Assembly: GCA_943789485.1 (NCBI GenBank)
Contig: CALSUH010000011.1
Coordinates: 62,001-126,000, forward strand
Reading direction: 5' to 3'
Length of the DNA stretch: 64,000 bases
Source: an uncultured Pseudomonadales bacterium
GTDB taxonomy: Bacteria > Pseudomonadota > Gammaproteobacteria > Pseudomonadales > Pseudohongiellaceae
This document shows, piece by piece, positions 1-8,946 of this stretch. The position numbers and the translations under genes were made by a program. Numbering within the stretch: the first letter of the stretch is position 1; the number at the start of each line of letters is the position of its first letter. The notes beneath the pieces were generated by a model. The model was not told the DNA's origin. It ran no database searches and saw nothing but the letters and a program-made list of their open reading frames with translations.

Positions 1-502
1 GAGCAATAGCGCGTGTTAAATCATTGATAATTGCGAGTACGGGGCCCGGATAAAATTGTGTGGGATGTGCGGTCAGTGTTACCCGTATGCCGAATTTTTT
101 AAGTATCTCCGAAAATTCTTGATTCAGATTGTCCGACTCGACGTTCTCTACCACAGTTTGTAAAATTTTAAGCTTGTCGACCTGATGCATTTTGCGATAG
201 GCGGCGTCTTCGAGTGCGTCAACTAGAACTACTTGCCGTTCGACGTATTGAATGACTTTGAATAGGAAGTTGTTTTTATCAGTAGCGGTAAAATGTGGTT
301 TGTGCAGTTCAAAAAATTCTTCAACTATTACGTCTGGGTTCTTGCCGTCATTGAGGCCTTGCTGGCAGGCGGCATCGAGCAAGGGTAATAGCAAACCAGT
401 CTTTTCCACCGCATCCAGTGGCAGAGTGAGAAACAACCCATTATAGAGTTGGTAGTTTAGGCCAATCAGTTCTTCGAATTTATTGGACAGTGAATCGCTC
501 AT
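1..502 (-). CDS. ppc: Phosphoenolpyruvate carboxylase, N-terminal part (runs off window)
   Basis: PEP carboxylase fixes bicarbonate onto phosphoenolpyruvate to give oxaloacetate. Only the first 167 codons are inside the window. The translation starts MSDSLSNKFEEL, has an ALEDAAYRKMH stretch near residues 96-106, and contains LTAHPTQF at residues 143-150. That LTAHPT motif carries the catalytic histidine of the family (here His146; His138 in E. coli). The Gln after HPT and the following YPGPVLAIIND differ from the E. coli form and look like the divergent PEPC type. The ATG at 500-502 is preceded by GAGAAACG. The remainder lies to the left of the window. Confidence 0.85.
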   Translation of the reverse strand, partial: MSDSLSNKFEELIGLNYQLYNGLFLTLPLDAVEKTGLLLPLLDAACQQGLNDGKNPDVIVEEFFELHKPHFTATDKNNFLFKVIQYVERQVVLVDALEDAAYRKMHQVDKLKILQTVVENVESDNLNQEFSEILKKFGIRVTLTAHPTQFYPGPVLAIINDLTRAIA

Positions 503-623
503 CGTTTCTCATTTTAATTGGTGCTTGGTTTTCAATTAGATTCTATGCTCATTCGAATTGTGGCCGAATAAGCATAGCTGAAGTAGGGAGAATTGGTGAC
601 TAACGATGCTGCCATCAAGCAAT

Positions 624-1883
624 TTAATCGAACAGATCAAGTTCGACGATATTGGCCATCGCCGCATAGCCGGCATCGTTGGGGTGCAAATTGTCTGCGG
701 TAAATTCGGGAAGAATGCGTTTCAGGTTGGCGGGATCTTGCACCGCTTTCTCGAAATCGATAACACCATCGAACTCGCCGCCGCCGCGAATGAAGGCATT
801 GATTTCCTGTCTTACCAGCTCCCCCTCGGGCGTGAAGTAGGCCGCGCCTTCATAGGGAGTGAGGGTGGCACCTATAACTTTTATTCCCGCGGCATGAGCA
901 CGGGCGATGATCTGTCGATAGCCTGCGATAACTTCTGCGGCGGTTATTAAACCACCGTTGGGGGACATGCCGATGTCATTGATGCCTTCCATTAGGACCA
1001 TATGAGTTACATTACTTAGCGCGAGCACATCGCGTTCGAAGCGAGCCTGTAAGTTTTGCCCGAACAGCGAGTTGCCCTGACTCGTTACTCTATTGCCGCT
1101 TATGCCTGCATTCACAACAGCAAATTTCCGTGCGTTGCTTTCTGTAAAAAGCCTTCGCGCAAAATGGTCTGGCCAACGCTGATTGGCGCTCGCGGTAGAC
1201 CCCCAGCCATCGGTAATGGAATCGCCCACCACGGCAATTGCGGAAATCGCATTGGTATTAATTACGTCGATGGCAGTCAGTAAAGACCAGGCCGCGGTCT
1301 CTGTTTGGTCGGCGAGGTTCACAGAGTTAGTTTGATCTGAGCCGTCAGACATATAGTTGGTTTGATTCGATAGCGCATGGGCGGTTAGAAATCCATTGTC
1401 TTGCGGAAGATAGAGACTAACGCTTAGGTTTGTCATCTGGGGTAGGTCGTAGTTGAGTGGGTCGCTAAAAACAACCGCACCTTTGGGTATTGAGACTGAG
1501 GACTGACCCGCGAATTGCAGCGACTTACTCGTGCCTGGCTGGATTGAACTTCCTTCAGATTGCAATGCAATGCTGGCAGCGCCAATTTTTAGCGCTTCGT
1601 TGCCATGGGCATTGCTTAGACGAATGCGCACACTGTCGCCACCCACACTGCTGTGGACGATTAAACGCAGCGTTTGTTCTTGTGCGTTGTTGTCGGGATC
1701 ATCTTCGCCGGGCAGAGTGCTAGGAGAAGTGCTCCAGGTCGTAACCCAGCGCGGGTCGCTTTGTTCCTGCGCAAAAGTGAATGTGCTCGACAAAAGAGCC
1801 GCAAATAGAAGGAAGGTTGCGAGCAAAGATACTGGAGCGCGAGTAGACTTTGTTAGGCTATCCTTGGGTTCTGATATTTTCAT
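624..1883 (-). CDS. Secreted SGNH/GDSL-family esterase
   Basis: A 419-residue exported lipase/esterase-like protein. A signal peptide with a hydrophobic core at about residues 18-38 ends near FAQ. Residues 45-200 form a beta-rich N-terminal domain, followed by the SGNH catalytic domain. Block I is VVGDSITDGWG with nucleophile Ser222. The Gly/Asn blocks are NAGISGNRV and EGINDIG, and the Asp-His pair is in DNLHPNDAGY near the C-terminus. This domain order resembles SGNH hydrolases that deacetylate plant or algal polysaccharides. The substrate cannot be named. It stands alone, ending 121 bp from the PEP carboxylase start. Confidence 0.85.
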   Translation of the reverse strand: MKISEPKDSLTKSTRAPVSLLATFLLFAALLSSTFTFAQEQSDPRWVTTWSTSPSTLPGEDDPDNNAQEQTLRLIVHSSVGGDSVRIRLSNAHGNEALKIGAASIALQSEGSSIQPGTSKSLQFAGQSSVSIPKGAVVFSDPLNYDLPQMTNLSVSLYLPQDNGFLTAHALSNQTNYMSDGSDQTNSVNLADQTETAAWSLLTAIDVINTNAISAIAVVGDSITDGWGSTASANQRWPDHFARRLFTESNARKFAVVNAGISGNRVTSQGNSLFGQNLQARFERDVLALSNVTHMVLMEGINDIGMSPNGGLITAAEVIAGYRQIIARAHAAGIKVIGATLTPYEGAAYFTPEGELVRQEINAFIRGGGEFDGVIDFEKAVQDPANLKRILPEFTADNLHPNDAGYAAMANIVELDLFD

Positions 1884-2092
1884 TATCTTGTACCAAACAA
1901 TTGTAAATTATTATTGTGCATCTCTTCTGCACGACCAATGTGTAACGAGTAAAGCACAGAAAGCTGAAGATGAGAATCGCAATCCATTAGTTGCGAGGTG
2001 ATACTGTGCCTGCTATAAACTCGATCTGCTCAGCGCCTGAGCTCTGTGCTGGCGTGTAATCAGGATGACACTAGAAAGGGGAAAGAGGCACT

Positions 2093-2758
2093 ATGGAATT
2101 ACTACCTGCAATTGAGATGGAATCGCCAAATGGCGCGGCGGTAAATGCGTCGATTATTTGGCTGCATGGCCTTGGTGCGGACGGAAGTGATTTTGCGCCG
2201 CTCGTGCCGCAATTGAGCCTGCCTGATAGTTTTGGTATACGTTTCATTTTCCCAAATGCCCCATCTATCCCGGTATCGATTAATAATGGCTTCGTAATGC
2301 CTGCTTGGTACGACATCAAGGAGATGAATATCGACCGACATGTCGATGAAGAACAACTGCAGCAATCAGCAGCTAGGGTGCACGCACTCATCGATAGAGA
2401 GATCGAGCGAGGTGTCGATAGCCGTCGCATCATCGTTGCTGGCTTCTCGCAGGGCGGGGCGGTTTCCTTCGAAGCCGGGCTGACCTACCCAAAGCCGTTG
2501 GCGGGCATAATGGCGCTATCAACCTATTTCGCGACGGCGGCCAGCATCAAGGTTAATCCCATCCAAAACAGCATGCCGATATTGATCTGCCATGGCAGCA
2601 TGGACCCAGTAGTGTCGGAGGCGCTTGGGCAGAAGAGTGTAGCGACGCTGAAGAACCTAGGATTCACGCCGCAATACAACAGCTACCCCATGGAGCATTC
2701 GCTGTGCCCGCAGCAGGTCGTGGATATTGCTAAGTGGATCGGTCGCACCTTTAGCTGA
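2093..2758 (+). CDS. Alpha/beta-hydrolase carboxylesterase (phospholipase/carboxylesterase family)
   Basis: A 221-residue cytosolic esterase of the carboxylesterase-2 / acyl-protein thioesterase family. The oxyanion region is LHGLGADGSDF (24-34). The nucleophile elbow is GFSQGG with Ser119. The Asp is in CHGSMDPVV near 171 and the His in PMEHSLC near 203, so the triad is complete. There is no signal peptide. An AGAGG-like ribosome site (AAAGAGG) lies ahead of the ATG. Family members hydrolyse short-chain esters; the natural substrate is unknown. Confidence 0.9.
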   Translation: MELLPAIEMESPNGAAVNASIIWLHGLGADGSDFAPLVPQLSLPDSFGIRFIFPNAPSIPVSINNGFVMPAWYDIKEMNIDRHVDEEQLQQSAARVHALIDREIERGVDSRRIIVAGFSQGGAVSFEAGLTYPKPLAGIMALSTYFATAASIKVNPIQNSMPILICHGSMDPVVSEALGQKSVATLKNLGFTPQYNSYPMEHSLCPQQVVDIAKWIGRTFS

Positions 2759-2794
2759 GACCGCTTCATAAAACCATTAGTAGTAAATCAACCA

Positions 2795-2825
2795 TTGACC
2801 TTAGTGTTAGCTCTAAGCTTATACT
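2795..2825 (+). promoter_or_regulatory. MerR-family promoter/operator with 19-bp spacer
   Basis: A -35 TTGACC (2795-2800) and a -10 TATACT (2820-2825) are separated by 19 bp, the over-long spacing diagnostic of MerR-class metal promoters. The spacer holds a dyad CTTAG (2800-2804) ... CTAAG (2813-2817), laid out like CueR/ZntR operators. It lies 45 bp before the ZntR-like gene and so probably drives regulator and permease together. The family layout is established; its use here is inferred. Confidence 0.75.
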
Positions 2826-2870
2826 TGTCCCAAGTTTCAGCCAATCGGCGCAAGTTTTGCGAGTGAGAAG

Positions 2871-3293
2871 ATGTTGGAAATTAGTGAACTTGCACAGCAG
2901 GCGGGGCTTTCAGCCCATACTCTGCGCTATTACGAGAAACGCGGCCTGATTAAAGCCAGCAATCGTAGCGAGGCGGGTTATCGCCTCTATACTGATTCTG
3001 ACGTGCTCCGCGTGCGATTTGTAAAGACGGCCCGTAATGCCGGGTTCTCTCTCAACGATATCGGCCAACTGCTCTCTATACGGGTAGATAAGCAGAGCCA
3101 CAGCTGTCAGGAAGTTACTGACATCACCCAGAAGAAGCTGCGGGAGGTCAATGCCAAAATGGCGGAGCTGCAGTCTATGCAGCAGACGCTGGAACTACTG
3201 TTAGAGAGCTGCTGTGGTGGCCCTGAGAATGCTACTCACTGCTCGATAATGGAGGCCCTCGATGCGGGGCTGTCCCGAGAAAACGAGAACTAA
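2871..3293 (+). CDS. zntR: MerR-family metal-responsive regulator (ZntR-like)
   Basis: A 140-residue transcription activator that untwists a 19-bp-spacer promoter when metal binds. The N-terminal winged helix contains HTLRYYEKRGLI and GYRLYTDSDV. A dimerisation coiled coil follows (about 80-115), then the metal loop. Metal-site residues match ZntR: HSCQE in the linker (Cys79 in E. coli ZntR), then CCGG and HCS near the C-terminus. The next gene encodes a Cu/Zn-type permease, which supports zinc or a related soft metal as inducer. CueR-like or Pb/Cd sensing is possible, because the operator half-sites look CueR-like. Confidence 0.88.
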   Translation: MLEISELAQQAGLSAHTLRYYEKRGLIKASNRSEAGYRLYTDSDVLRVRFVKTARNAGFSLNDIGQLLSIRVDKQSHSCQEVTDITQKKLREVNAKMAELQSMQQTLELLLESCCGGPENATHCSIMEALDAGLSRENEN

Positions 3294-3307
3294 GCGAGGC
3301 TATTCTA

Positions 3308-4366
3308 TTGAACTTACTAACAATTTTCTGGAATTTACTTATCGAAAGTGCGCCCTGGTTGCTTATCGGCTATTTGTTGGCGGGCATTATCAAGCAGGTT
3401 ATTCCCAGCGAATGGGTGCACAAGCAGATGGCAAAGCCGGGCTTTGTCTCTATCGTAAAGGGCGCACTTATCGGCGCACCTCTGCCGCTGTGTTCTTGTG
3501 GAGTGATCCCCACAGCGTTGGCTGTGCGCAAGGCAGGGGCATCTAAAGGTGCTACATCTTCCTTTTTAGTGGCTACGCCAGAAACGGGAGTCGATTCTAT
3601 CTCGTTTTCTTACGCGGTCCTCGGTCCAGTATTTGCTATCGCGAGGCCGGTTGCAGCGCTAACAAGTGCGATTATTGCTGGCGTATTGGTCAATACCTTC
3701 GACAAAGAGGAAGAGGTCGTAGAACCGATTGAGGCAGCAAGCAGTTGTTGCCACTCTAAGCAGCAAGAACAGCCCGAGGCAGAGCCAAGTCTAGGCGAGA
3801 AATTGATCAGCGCAGTGCAATACGGCTATGGACGGATGATTTCCGATACGGCGAAATGGCTGGTAATCGGTTTGCTAGCAGCGACCATCATTACAGCTGT
3901 CGTGCCGCAGTCTTTCTTCCTGCAGTGGGGAGATGGCTTGCTGGCCATGATCGTTATGGTGATCGTGGGTCTGCCTATGTATATCTGTGCAACAGCCTCG
4001 ACGCCTGTCGCTGCCGGCTTGCTCTTTGCTGGCATCTCACCCGGCGCTGCCTTGGTATTTATGCTGACCGGGCCCGCCACGAACATCGCTACCATGGGTG
4101 TGATCAAGGAGCAGTTGGGAATGCGTTCATTAATCGCCTATATGGTGGGCGTAATCGTCAGTGCAATAGGCTGTGGACTCATTTTAAATGAACTGTATAC
4201 CGCCTACGGTTGGCAGTTGCAGATTTCGATGATGGAGCATGGTGAGAGCTATCCACTTTGGAGGCAGTTAGCTGCAGTGTTGTTGTGTGCATTGCTCGCT
4301 CGAGTTTGGTTGCAGCCTTTGTTTGCGAGAAAGGAGGCTAAGGCGGAGATGGTCGAGTCGGCCTAG
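3308..4366 (+). CDS. SO_0444-type Cu/Zn efflux permease
   Basis: A 352-residue inner-membrane permease of the DUF318/ArsP-like superfamily, matching the subgroup called SO_0444 Cu/Zn efflux transporters. Two four-helix permease halves flank a soluble loop. PLPLCSCG (residues 58-65) carries paired cysteines in the first half and PMYICATAS is the matching site in the second. The loop near 135-160 contains SSCCHSKQQ, a likely metal-binding patch. Translation starts at TTG 3308, 14 bp after the regulator. The last four bases overlap the stop codon of the opposing gene in a shared CTAG. It probably exports Zn or Cu under control of the upstream MerR protein. Confidence 0.82.
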   Translation: MNLLTIFWNLLIESAPWLLIGYLLAGIIKQVIPSEWVHKQMAKPGFVSIVKGALIGAPLPLCSCGVIPTALAVRKAGASKGATSSFLVATPETGVDSISFSYAVLGPVFAIARPVAALTSAIIAGVLVNTFDKEEEVVEPIEAASSCCHSKQQEQPEAEPSLGEKLISAVQYGYGRMISDTAKWLVIGLLAATIITAVVPQSFFLQWGDGLLAMIVMVIVGLPMYICATASTPVAAGLLFAGISPGAALVFMLTGPATNIATMGVIKEQLGMRSLIAYMVGVIVSAIGCGLILNELYTAYGWQLQISMMEHGESYPLWRQLAAVLLCALLARVWLQPLFARKEAKAEMVESA

Positions 4367-5241
4367 CTCAGCGTTATGCGGTGCTCGGCATTGAGCTGGA
4401 AAACGCGGTCGGCCGAATCTGGAAGTGTCCGCAGGCAGTGCCGCGTTAGGCGCTCAAAATGTTGAATAAAATGTTTGATGGCCTTGCGATCCATCAGCCC
4501 ACTGGCGTCCGTAACCGCAAGCCTACGTAGCTTCTCCTCCTGCAAGCTGCGCCATTCTAGGATCTGTTCGAACCCCGGCGCTTGCAACATCAGCAGTAGG
4601 TGGATTTTTTCGAATAAAGATTGGTAGCTCCCCGCCAGTTGGTGATTGACGTAGGCGCGCCAGCGGCCGTCGCTATCTTCATTGATCTCTAATTCGTTGA
4701 TGGCCTGTGTGAGTTCATCTCCTGCCTGCGCTTTTGCGCCGACGAACCAGCCTTCAAGAATTATAATATCTATCGGCCCCTGTATTTGCTCGCAGGCAGT
4801 AACGGGCCGGCAGTCATCGAGTGACTTGTCGAACCTGGGAAGGGTGATTTGCTGATTTGATCCGGCTGCATAGAGCTGTTCAATCAGGTTCAGCGCGAGA
4901 TCGACATCGTGTGTTCCGGGTACGCCACGCGAGCGCAATAGAGGATGAATTTCGTTTGCCAATTCCTGCCGCTTTGCCTTGGAATAGTAGAAGTCATCGA
5001 TGGAGAGGTTGGCCGTGCGATACCCAGTGCTCGTCAGCAGTGCGCTCAGCAATTTCGCCAGTGTCGATTTTCCTGTCCCCTGGGCGCCGTTGATGCCGAT
5101 TAGAAATGGGCCATTCCGGCTTGATTGAATCTCAGCTTTTATATCGCGAACGAGAGGCAAAAAGTACTGTGTCGCATCCAGCAAATAAGTCGATGGAAGG
5201 CGCTCCTGCTGAATAAAATCTTTAATAAGTTGTTGATACAT
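4363..5241 (-). CDS. Glycerate-kinase-like P-loop kinase
   Basis: A soluble P-loop kinase of the plant/cyanobacterial D-glycerate 3-kinase (GLYK) family. GINGAQGTGKST is the Walker A motif, LSIDDFYYS follows, and IIILEGWFVG is the Walker B-like strand. I start it at ATG 5241 (MYQQLIKDF, 292 residues, close to family length). An in-frame GTG at 5313 would add 24 residues of poor-quality sequence. Neither start has a clear ribosome site. The likely reaction is phosphorylation of D-glycerate, or of another small hydroxyl compound as in the related YggC/pantothenate-kinase-like proteins. The exact substrate is unproven. Confidence 0.75.
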   Translation of the reverse strand: MYQQLIKDFIQQERLPSTYLLDATQYFLPLVRDIKAEIQSSRNGPFLIGINGAQGTGKSTLAKLLSALLTSTGYRTANLSIDDFYYSKAKRQELANEIHPLLRSRGVPGTHDVDLALNLIEQLYAAGSNQQITLPRFDKSLDDCRPVTACEQIQGPIDIIILEGWFVGAKAQAGDELTQAINELEINEDSDGRWRAYVNHQLAGSYQSLFEKIHLLLMLQAPGFEQILEWRSLQEEKLRRLAVTDASGLMDRKAIKHFIQHFERLTRHCLRTLPDSADRVFQLNAEHRITLS

Positions 5242-5433
5242 TGTGTGTAGATTAACAGTTAAGAAAATGCAAAGGCAAAAATTGATTCTATGAACACTGT
5301 TCGGTGTGTTCACAAAACTTCCTGTGTTAGCATCGAATCAGTAATTCAACTTCTACTGTGCCGACTCGATTACATCTCTTTTCGCCCAGTGTCTAATGCC
5401 TAGCTTTTAGACCGACAACCGATTCTATTTTAA

Positions 5434-6624
5434 ATGAAATCTTCACTGCTGCCAGAACGCCCCTTGATTATATCGCCTACCTTAGCGGCGACCATAGGCT
5501 TGGAGGAGGCGGTCATGCTGCAGGTATTGGCGGAGCTAATCCACGGCAAGGAAATCTGCCGGCGTGCTTCGAACCCAAGCCTTGACTGGGCCGTGCTAAG
5601 TGACAGCGATTTTCAGACTGCTTTTCCTTTCTGGGTGAGCGTAGACATTCGGCGAGTGCAGAACAGCTTACAAAATCTGGGGCTCATAGTTGTTGATCCA
5701 ATCGCAGAGTCACGCACTGGCTTCTATGCGATAAACGAGCCTAGCAATGAAGCTTCAGACAACAATGCGGCGAGTTTCCGGTCTATGCCCAGTAGGCAAT
5801 CCGAGGCACCTCGAGTTGCAGCGTCAATTTCGACACCCCCGCTACCGACACCCACGATTCCAGGTAGTGGTAGTGCCTCGTTGATAGCGCCTAATTGGCA
5901 GCCAAACCAGGATTGGATCACGAAATGCCAACAACACAATGTGCCAGAAGACTTTGCTAATGCCCTCGTCCCTGAATTCGTTAGCTATTGGCGCGACCGT
6001 GGCCAGGCACGCTTTTCTTGGGGAAATGCATTCTATAAGCACGTATTAAAGGAATGGCGAAACGAACAAACTCGCAAAGGAGCTTTTGAGCTCGCTACCG
6101 AAATGTCCGCCACATGGCGTCCTAGCGAAGATGCGATTGGAATCTTAGAAATTTCGGGTATTAATGGCAGCTTCATAGAAGATGCTATCCCTGAGTTTGT
6201 GCTCTATTGGCGCGAACGCGGTATGGTTAATGGCGCATGGAATACGAAGTTCATCGAGCACATACGCAGACAGTGGGCTAAATTTTCGGCATCATTTGGC
6301 TATGACGATACGCCGAAAGCTATTCAGGCAAGCTGGCAGCCGAGTAACGACTGTTTCGAAATATTGCAGCTAGCGGAGATCGATGAGAAGTATGCTAGAG
6401 CTAAGATTCCCGAATTCGTCATGTATTGGAAAGACAGTCAGCAGGTTAAGTCATCTTGGAATACGGTATTTCTCCAATTCATCAAACAAGACTGGGCAAG
6501 ACAGCTGAAACAAACTGAGAATGCAGATTTAAGCTATGCAGAAAATCAATCCCTTGTTGGATCAAGCCAGCAAAGAGTTAAAGAAAGATTCCAGCGAATC
6601 GCTGACCGAAGTTGGGCAGAATAG
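5434..6624 (+). CDS. DnaT-like replication protein with three tandem DnaT domains
   Basis: A 396-residue protein. Residues 1-100 resemble the winged-helix N-terminus of DnaT and phage replisome-organiser proteins (IGLEEAVMLQVL). A Ser/Pro-rich linker spans about 103-152. Three copies of a DnaT C-terminal-type single-strand DNA-binding domain follow, at about 154-209, 227-282 and 300-355. Each begins W.P..D and contains PEFV.YW.....W...F..H....W. E. coli DnaT, a helicase-loading primosome factor, has one copy. The start of the next gene lies inside this reading frame. The likely role is replication restart or DnaB loading. Confidence 0.78.
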   Translation: MKSSLLPERPLIISPTLAATIGLEEAVMLQVLAELIHGKEICRRASNPSLDWAVLSDSDFQTAFPFWVSVDIRRVQNSLQNLGLIVVDPIAESRTGFYAINEPSNEASDNNAASFRSMPSRQSEAPRVAASISTPPLPTPTIPGSGSASLIAPNWQPNQDWITKCQQHNVPEDFANALVPEFVSYWRDRGQARFSWGNAFYKHVLKEWRNEQTRKGAFELATEMSATWRPSEDAIGILEISGINGSFIEDAIPEFVLYWRERGMVNGAWNTKFIEHIRRQWAKFSASFGYDDTPKAIQASWQPSNDCFEILQLAEIDEKYARAKIPEFVMYWKDSQQVKSSWNTVFLQFIKQDWARQLKQTENADLSYAENQSLVGSSQQRVKERFQRIADRSWAE

Positions 6625-7249
6625 ATCCGTCCCAATTGTTAGCGAAGAAGTGAAGGAGCCCACTGGCGAATTTAACAATGACGTCAAGCTCGACCGTGTC
6701 GATGCGATAAACCAGATTTTCGCTGAATTTGAGTTCGCCTATCACAATCAATTTCACAAAGCCTTCAGCGATGTGGGAAGCCAAATTATCGCCAAGAAGT
6801 ATTGGCTGGGCACTCTCGAACAGTACTCTCCACTGCAAATCGTGCATGCGGCCAAGCAGGTAATTCGAACACAGGATTATTTGCCGTCGATAGCGACCTT
6901 GGTGAAGGCCTGCGAGCAGGGCTTAGATTTGTTTGGATTGCCATCGCCGCGGCAGGCCTATATTGAAGCCTGTGGCGCCTCTTCCCCCAAGCGTGATTAC
7001 CCGTGGAGTCACGAGGCGGTGTATCGAGCAGGGCAGGCGGCGGGTTGGTTTATTCTCGCTAACGAATCCGAATCGAGATCCTTTCCTGTATTCGACTATC
7101 ACTACCATCTGCTGTGTAGACAGGTGATAAAAGGCGTGGAGTTAGAAGTGACTGGGGTTGCGCCTCTCCCGGATAAGGTCGCGCGCCTCCTCAGCAAGGA
7201 CGAGGCGAAGGCTCGCTTGGCGAAAATGCGAGACGAGCTGGGACTCTAG
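6536..7249 (+). CDS. Lambda-P-like replication protein (putative helicase loader)
   Basis: A 237-residue protein resembling the phage lambda replication protein P family. Matching features are a central INQIFAEFEFAYHNQFHKAF stretch, the KYWLGTLEQYSP and LPSIATLVKAC segments, and the PSPRQAYIEAC block near residues 139-149. Lambda P captures DnaB helicase and delivers it to origins. The ATG at 6536 gives an 89-bp overlap with the preceding DnaT-like gene. No other good start is evident, so the first ~30 residues are uncertain. No other phage genes are nearby, so this pair looks chromosomal rather than part of a prophage. Confidence 0.72.
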   Translation: MQKINPLLDQASKELKKDSSESLTEVGQNRSVPIVSEEVKEPTGEFNNDVKLDRVDAINQIFAEFEFAYHNQFHKAFSDVGSQIIAKKYWLGTLEQYSPLQIVHAAKQVIRTQDYLPSIATLVKACEQGLDLFGLPSPRQAYIEACGASSPKRDYPWSHEAVYRAGQAAGWFILANESESRSFPVFDYHYHLLCRQVIKGVELEVTGVAPLPDKVARLLSKDEAKARLAKMRDELGL

Positions 7250-7275
7250 CCCTGGCTGCAGCGCGAGTCTCAGCG

Positions 7276-8946
7276 CTAGAGGTTTAACTTCTTGTATTTA
7301 ATACGTGTTGGCGCGTTGGAATCGCCGGTGCGTTTCCTGCGTTCCACCTCGTAATCCGTGTAATTCCCTTCATGCCAGGTAACTTCGCTGCCGCCCTCGA
7401 ACGCCAGGATGTGGGTGCAGATACGGTCAAGAAACCAGCGATCGTGCGAGACCACGATGACGCAACCAGGATAGGCTAATAGGCCTTCTTCGAGGGCCCG
7501 CAGAGTTTCCACATCCAGATCGTTAGTTGGTTCATCCAGCAGCAGAACATTGCCGCCGCGCTTTAAAAGTTTGGCCATATGCAGGCGATTGCGTTCACCA
7601 CCGGATAGGTCTTTAACAAATTTCTGTTGATCGCCGCCCTTGAAGTTAAAGCGGCTGGCATAGGCTCTGGATGAAACCTCATATCTGCCTATTTGCAATT
7701 GCTCCTGCCCATCAGAAATTTCCTGCCAGACGGTATTTTCTCCATTGAGTGCGTCGCGACTCTGATCGACATAGGCGAGATCAACAGTCTCTCCTAATTC
7801 TATGCTGCCACTATCCGGTTGTTCCGCTCCAACGAGCATGCGCAAGAATGTTGTCTTGCCTGCGCCGTTGCCGCCGATGATGCCAACGATGCTTCCCTTG
7901 GGTACCGACAAGCTCAGCTTGTCGATCAGGCTCTTATCGGTGAAGCCCTTACAGAGGTCTTTCACCTCGATGACCTTATCCCCCAGCCGATTGCCGGGGG
8001 GGATGTACAATTCGGACGTTTCATTACGCTTCTGGAAATCCTGTGAATTTAGTTCCTCGAAGCGTGCAATACGGGCCTTGCTCTTAGACTGTCTTCCCTT
8101 AGGGTTCGCGCGCACCCATTCCAGTTCAGACTTTATAGTGCGTTCATGGGCGGCTTCTTTCTTAGCCTCCGATTCCAGCCGCTGCTCTTTCGTTTCAAGC
8201 CAGTTGGTGTAGTTGCCCTCATAAGGGATGCCATGGCCGCGGTCCAATTCGAGAATCCAGCCAGCAGCATTATCGAGGAAGTAGCGATCGTGAGTGATCG
8301 CAACCACTGTGCCTGAATAGTCCTGCAGGAAGCGTTCTAGCCAGCCGACACTTTCAGCGTCGAGATGGTTCGTGGGCTCATCGAGTAGCAACATGTCTGG
8401 CTTGCTGAGTAGCAGTCTGCAGAGGGCTACACGGCGCCGCTCTCCTCCAGATAATTTACTCACTTCGGCATCCCATGGTGGAAGGCGCAGTGCATCAGCG
8501 GCTCGCTCTAGAACTCGCTCAATCTCCCAGCCATCGCAGGTATCGATCTTGGTTTGTAGCTCGCCCTGGTGCTCCAGAAGTTCGTTCATCTGATCGTCAG
8601 TCATGGGTTCCGCGAATTTATCGCTTATCGCGTTAAAGTCATCTACGAGCTTGATGATCTCCTGCACACCTTGCTGCACGTTGCCGCGCACATCTAGACT
8701 CTCGTCTAGCTGTGGTTCCTGCGGTAGGTAGCCGATATTGATGTCCGGTTGCGCGCGCGCTTCGCCATTAAACTCCGTGTCTACACCGGCCATGATTCGC
8801 AGCAGCGTCGATTTGCCGGAGCCATTCAGGCCTAATACGCCAATCTTTGCGCCAGGGAAAAAGGATAATGAGATGTCTTTCAGAATTTGCCGCTTCGGTG
8901 GGACGATCTTGCTGACCTGATGCATAGTGTAAACAAATTGTGCCAT
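7276..8946 (-). CDS. ettA: Energy-dependent translational throttle protein EttA (ABC-F)
   Basis: An ABC-F ATPase that binds the ribosomal E site and gates entry into elongation according to ADP/ATP ratio. The start is ATG 8946 (MAQFVYTMHQVSK), which aligns with E. coli EttA, gives 556 residues and follows AGGAAACAG. A longer frame upstream is not supported. Two nucleotide-binding domains are complete: GLNGSGKST with LSGGERRR and LLLDEPTNHLD, then GGNGAGKTT with LSGGERNR and LLLDEPTNDLD. Between them is the arm/linker rich in Lys/Glu (about 240-300). It has no membrane segments, as expected. Confidence 0.96.
   Translation of the reverse strand: MAQFVYTMHQVSKIVPPKRQILKDISLSFFPGAKIGVLGLNGSGKSTLLRIMAGVDTEFNGEARAQPDINIGYLPQEPQLDESLDVRGNVQQGVQEIIKLVDDFNAISDKFAEPMTDDQMNELLEHQGELQTKIDTCDGWEIERVLERAADALRLPPWDAEVSKLSGGERRRVALCRLLLSKPDMLLLDEPTNHLDAESVGWLERFLQDYSGTVVAITHDRYFLDNAAGWILELDRGHGIPYEGNYTNWLETKEQRLESEAKKEAAHERTIKSELEWVRANPKGRQSKSKARIARFEELNSQDFQKRNETSELYIPPGNRLGDKVIEVKDLCKGFTDKSLIDKLSLSVPKGSIVGIIGGNGAGKTTFLRMLVGAEQPDSGSIELGETVDLAYVDQSRDALNGENTVWQEISDGQEQLQIGRYEVSSRAYASRFNFKGGDQQKFVKDLSGGERNRLHMAKLLKRGGNVLLLDEPTNDLDVETLRALEEGLLAYPGCVIVVSHDRWFLDRICTHILAFEGGSEVTWHEGNYTDYEVERRKRTGDSNAPTRIKYKKLNL

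Noticed and set aside
6536..7249. Prophage remnant indicated by the lambda-P-like gene
   Set aside because: No integrase, capsid, lysis or repressor genes nearby; flanks are housekeeping genes.
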